Shown piece by piece: positions 61,610-64,000 of a DNA stretch of 64,000 nucleotides. The position numbers and the translations under genes were made by a program. The notes under the pieces were generated by a model. It saw only the letters and a list, made by a program, of their open reading frames with translations, was not told the DNA's origin and searched no databases. The DNA is taken from contig NZ_ONDD01000009.1 of assembly GCF_900316465.1 (NCBI RefSeq), forward strand, positions 1 through 64,000, read 5' to 3'. Each line of letters begins with the position of its first letter. Within the stretch, counting starts at the first letter, position 1. Source of the stretch: an uncultured Fibrobacter sp. Its GTDB lineage: Bacteria; Fibrobacterota; Fibrobacteria; Fibrobacterales; Fibrobacteraceae.

Positions 61610-61757
61610 CGAACAACGACATATGAGAACTCCAAAAGGATTAGTCACTCGTTGTTCGCCCTTCGCTCCGACAATAGGCTAACAGCCTATTGCCATCGCT
61701 CGGCAAGAATGCATATAAACATCTCTCGTCTGTAGGACCGTAGGTCCGTTCTTTTGT
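61610..61757. repeat. Composite intergenic repeat between convergent genes
   Basis: A hairpin CAATAGGCT/AGCCTATTG (61672-61692, loop AAC) and a second short one GGACC/GGTCC near 61735-61748 lie in a spacer of TTCGC-rich sequence. The style resembles the spacer at 20161-20343, without being a clear copy. Confidence 0.45.
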
Positions 61758-62168
61758 CTATTTAAACACCCACTTCTTGTAGAGCATAAAGCTTGCGACG
61801 ACATATACGCCGTTGGCGACGATGTTTGCGAAGAAGCCGGGTTTCATGAATTGCGAAATGAAGTCGGTGAACGGTTTGCACCAGGCGGTGTTCAAAACGT
61901 AAACGGTGGCTTCGAGCGTTACAAAGTTCAAGGCGTAGGCCGCAAGGAACACGAGGATGAATCGGATGATTTCGGTGCGCTTGCGGTTGTGGCTCTTGAA
62001 GTTCCAAATGCGGTTCATCAAGTAGCTGTTGATGGCGCCGAAAATGAACCCGAGAAAGTTCGAAAGTTCTAGGTTCCAGTCGAGTATTTGGTGCATTACC
62101 CAAACCGAGGCGAGGGTAATGAGCGTGTTCATAACGCCAATCAAGTTGTATTTGATAAAATGTTTCAC
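61758..62168 (-). CDS. GtrA-like membrane protein
   Basis: The 136-residue protein has four predicted membrane helices and the GtrA pattern (FIKYNLIGVMNTLITLASVWV; FLGFIFGAINSYLMNRIWNFKS; ANGVYVVASFMLYKKWVFK). GtrA proteins are thought to flip undecaprenyl-phosphate-linked sugars for surface glycan modification. No GtrB or GT2 gene is beside it. It diverges from the CoA-transferase gene. Confidence 0.87.
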   Translation of the reverse strand: MKHFIKYNLIGVMNTLITLASVWVMHQILDWNLELSNFLGFIFGAINSYLMNRIWNFKSHNRKRTEIIRFILVFLAAYALNFVTLEATVYVLNTAWCKPFTDFISQFMKPGFFANIVANGVYVVASFMLYKKWVFK

Positions 62169-62202
62169 ACGGGAAAATCTAAAAAATTATTTTTACGGCA
62201 CT

Positions 62203-63690
62203 ATGACTTGGTTTGATGCGAAAAAGTGTTCGGCGGCCGATGCCGCAGCAATGATTAACGATGGTGATGTGCTGGGAGTTTCCGGTTTTACTTTGGCCGG
62301 TTACCCCAAAGAGGTTCCTACGGCTTTGGCCGCGCGTGCCGAAAAGATGCATGCCGAAGGCAAGCCTTTTAAGGTCACGCTTTTTTCTGGAGCTTCTACG
62401 GGCGACAGCTGCGACGGGGCTTTAGCTCGGGCGCAGGCGGTGTCGCTTAGAATGCCTTACCAGAGCAATCCGAGTTTACGCAAGGCGATTAACGCCGGCC
62501 AAATCAAGTACATTGATGCCCACCTCGGCAAGATGGGCTACCTCGTGCGTACGGGCGCTGTGCCTGCGCCGACGGTCGCTATTATTGAAGTCTCGGCCAT
62601 ATTGAGCGACGGTCGCGTATGCCTTTCGACCTCGGGCGGAAACTCGGTGACTTACCTCGAGATGGCACCCAAGATTATTCTGGAATTGAATACGCGCCTG
62701 GGCGATTCCTTTATGGGAATCCATGACACCGCACTTCCGGAACTCCCGCCGCATGCAAAGCCGCTGGCCATTTATAGCGCCGGCGATCGCGTGGGTTCTG
62801 AATTCGTTAAAATCGACCCGAACAAGGTCATCGCCGTTGTCGAAACATCTCGCCTCGACGAAGTGAATCCGTTCGTAGAACCGGATGCAGTCTCTAGAAA
62901 TATCGGCGAACGCATTCTGGACTTTATCTGCTTTGAAGAAAGCAAGGGTCGACTCCCCAAGGGAATGGCCTTCCAGAGCGGTGTGGGCAAGGTGGCAAAT
63001 GCTGTCCTTAGCGCCATGTCCGACGATAGCCGCCTTGGAACGATTGACCTTTATACCGAAGTCATTCAAGAAGCCGTGTTCCCGCTTTTAAAGAAGGGCA
63101 AGCTCGGTGTCGCTTCGGGTACGGCTCTTACTTTGTCCGAAAAAGCGCAGAAGGAATTCGTTGAAAATGCCGCCGAATGGAAAAAACACTTGGTGCTTCG
63201 CCAGCAAGAGGTGAGCAACAGCCCCGACGTGATTCGCCGCGTGGGCGTGATTTCCATGAATACGGCGCTAGAAGCCGACATCTTTGGCAATGTGAACAGC
63301 AGCCTTGTTTCGGGCTCTTCGATGATGAACGGAATTGGTGGCGCTGCTGACTTTGCGCGCAACTGCGCACTCGGATTTTTCTTGACTCCCTCGGTTGCCA
63401 AAGACGGTGCCATCAGTTCGATTGTGCCTTACGTAAGCCATGTGGACCAGACTGATCACGATACCATGATTTTCGTGACGGAACAGGGACTTGCCGACTT
63501 GCGTGGGCTTGCCGCCGAAGAACGTGCAAGACTCATTATCAAGAATTGCGCCCATCCGGATTTCCGCGAACCGCTCACGGATTTCTTGGAATACAGCCTG
63601 AAACATGCGAAGGGTTTACACATGCCCTTGGCCTTGGAACGGGCTTTCGAAATGCATTCCAGGTTCCTCGAAACTGGAAAAATGCGCTAA
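62203..63690 (+). CDS. Acetyl-CoA hydrolase/succinyl-CoA:acetate CoA-transferase family
   Basis: The 495-residue enzyme of the Cat1/Ach1/AarC family forms a glutamyl-CoA thioester intermediate; catalytic Glu286 is in LYTEVIQEAV. The family motifs SGVGKVANAV (259-268), SGSSMMNGIGGAADFARN and SIVPYVSHVDQTDHD with VTEQGLADLRGL are intact. The start is the ATG at 62203; upstream in-frame ATGs run into the divergent gene. It may interconvert succinyl-CoA and acetate, or hydrolyse acetyl-CoA, fitting the succinate and acetate fermentation of Fibrobacter. Confidence 0.92.
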   Translation: MTWFDAKKCSAADAAAMINDGDVLGVSGFTLAGYPKEVPTALAARAEKMHAEGKPFKVTLFSGASTGDSCDGALARAQAVSLRMPYQSNPSLRKAINAGQIKYIDAHLGKMGYLVRTGAVPAPTVAIIEVSAILSDGRVCLSTSGGNSVTYLEMAPKIILELNTRLGDSFMGIHDTALPELPPHAKPLAIYSAGDRVGSEFVKIDPNKVIAVVETSRLDEVNPFVEPDAVSRNIGERILDFICFEESKGRLPKGMAFQSGVGKVANAVLSAMSDDSRLGTIDLYTEVIQEAVFPLLKKGKLGVASGTALTLSEKAQKEFVENAAEWKKHLVLRQQEVSNSPDVIRRVGVISMNTALEADIFGNVNSSLVSGSSMMNGIGGAADFARNCALGFFLTPSVAKDGAISSIVPYVSHVDQTDHDTMIFVTEQGLADLRGLAAEERARLIIKNCAHPDFREPLTDFLEYSLKHAKGLHMPLALERAFEMHSRFLETGKMR

Positions 63691-63777
63691 AAAGTTCCGT
63701 TTTTGCAGTTTTTCTGTGATTAGACGCATTGCCCTTGCGCAGGCGGGGGGCTTTGGCAAATTCTATTAGCTTTTTCG

Positions 63778-63806
63778 TTGAAAAAAAAGTAGTTTCTTGT
63801 TATATT
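63778..63806 (+). promoter_or_regulatory. Predicted sigma-70 promoter of the last gene
   Basis: TTGAAA (63778-63783) and TATATT (63801-63806) are 17 bases apart, 26 bases upstream of the lipoprotein ATG. Confidence 0.65.
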
Positions 63807-63831
63807 GCGAGTAGCTTTTTAGGATCGACGA

Positions 63832-64000
63832 ATGAATCGCCTGTTTTGGATTATAGTCTCTGTTTGGTTCGCCTTCTCTATGCAGGCGTGTTCCGGTAGT
63901 TCGTCTTCTTCGAACGAAGAACTTGATCCCGATGAAATTGGAGACGATTACGGTGATGGCGACGATGATGGCCGCTCCAGCGGCTCTCGCTGGGAAAAAC
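63832..64000 (+). CDS. Start of a lipoprotein gene, 3' part missing
   Basis: The first 56 codons are in the window. The ATG at 63832 follows TTAGGATCG. The product has a lipoprotein signal peptide with lipobox SMQAC (Cys20), followed by a Ser run, then a very acidic stretch (NEELDPDEIGDDYGDGDDDG), a typical Fibrobacter lipoprotein linker. The family cannot be assigned. Confidence 0.75.
   Translation, partial: MNRLFWIIVSVWFAFSMQACSGSSSSSNEELDPDEIGDDYGDGDDDGRSSGSRWEK

Overview
The window is bacterial and most probably from a Fibrobacter (phylum Fibrobacterota, cellulolytic gut bacteria). The clues are two lipoproteins with the Fibrobacter major paralogous (FISUMP) domain, a secreted family 9 cellulase with a C-terminal sorting-type domain, a cytosolic family 5 glycosidase, a didermic envelope (LptBCA, MlaD, OmpA with thrombospondin type 3 repeats), the futalosine-pathway enzyme MqnA and a succinate/acetate-type CoA-transferase. 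No sequence search was possible, so the genus is an inference from gene content.

Layout. 0-10 kb: a partial Rpn-type nuclease, then clpP, ftsY, a lipoprotein, a thioredoxin-like protein and a membrane glycosyltransferase on the plus strand; a bifunctional penicillin-binding protein followed by a coiled-coil lipoprotein on the minus strand; and a tRNA-Ser(GCU) with its own promoter and terminator. 10-22.4 kb: a FISUMP lipoprotein, a small anchored coiled-coil protein, and a surface-glycan block (three glycosyltransferases, a Wzx-like flippase, an MMPL/RND exporter and two LTA-synthase-like phosphotransferases). 22.4-29.9 kb: the compact chain lptC - lptA-like - lptB - rpoN - hpf - hprK - mlaD, then a DksA/TraR zinc-finger gene. 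30-33.2 kb: GH5 with a small upstream gene, mqnA, and a response regulator-diguanylate cyclase.

33.3-51.5 kb is the standout. A 440-base A+T-rich leader, carrying a perfect 20-bp palindrome, precedes five tightly packed genes (1946, 1358, 1653, 702 and 285 codons) that look like one 18-kb transcription unit. The base composition and codon use are clearly more A+T-rich than the flanks. The first protein joins a long helical, coiled-coil half to a beta-rich half that I recall as DUF6603-like. The second starts with a domain closely resembling the C-terminal domain of RNA polymerase alpha, with the DNA-binding residues kept. The third and fourth resemble large uncharacterised bacterial proteins. 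The fifth is a glycosyltransferase-like protein. None has a signal peptide or an obvious catalytic signature except the fifth. This is the best candidate for an undescribed system.

51.5-64 kb: a KDPG-type aldolase, the GH9 cellulase with a near-consensus promoter, a two-domain FISUMP lipoprotein bracketed by a 43-bp direct repeat derived from the 3' end of the neighbouring macB-type permease gene, the MacB-type ABC transporter, an OmpA-family protein with eleven 30-residue calcium-binding repeats behind a perfect CRP-type operator, a GtrA-like protein, an acetyl-CoA hydrolase/CoA-transferase and the start of another lipoprotein. Promoters found by eye follow a TTGAAA - 17 bp - TATAAT pattern. 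No insertion sequence, CRISPR array or rRNA was seen.
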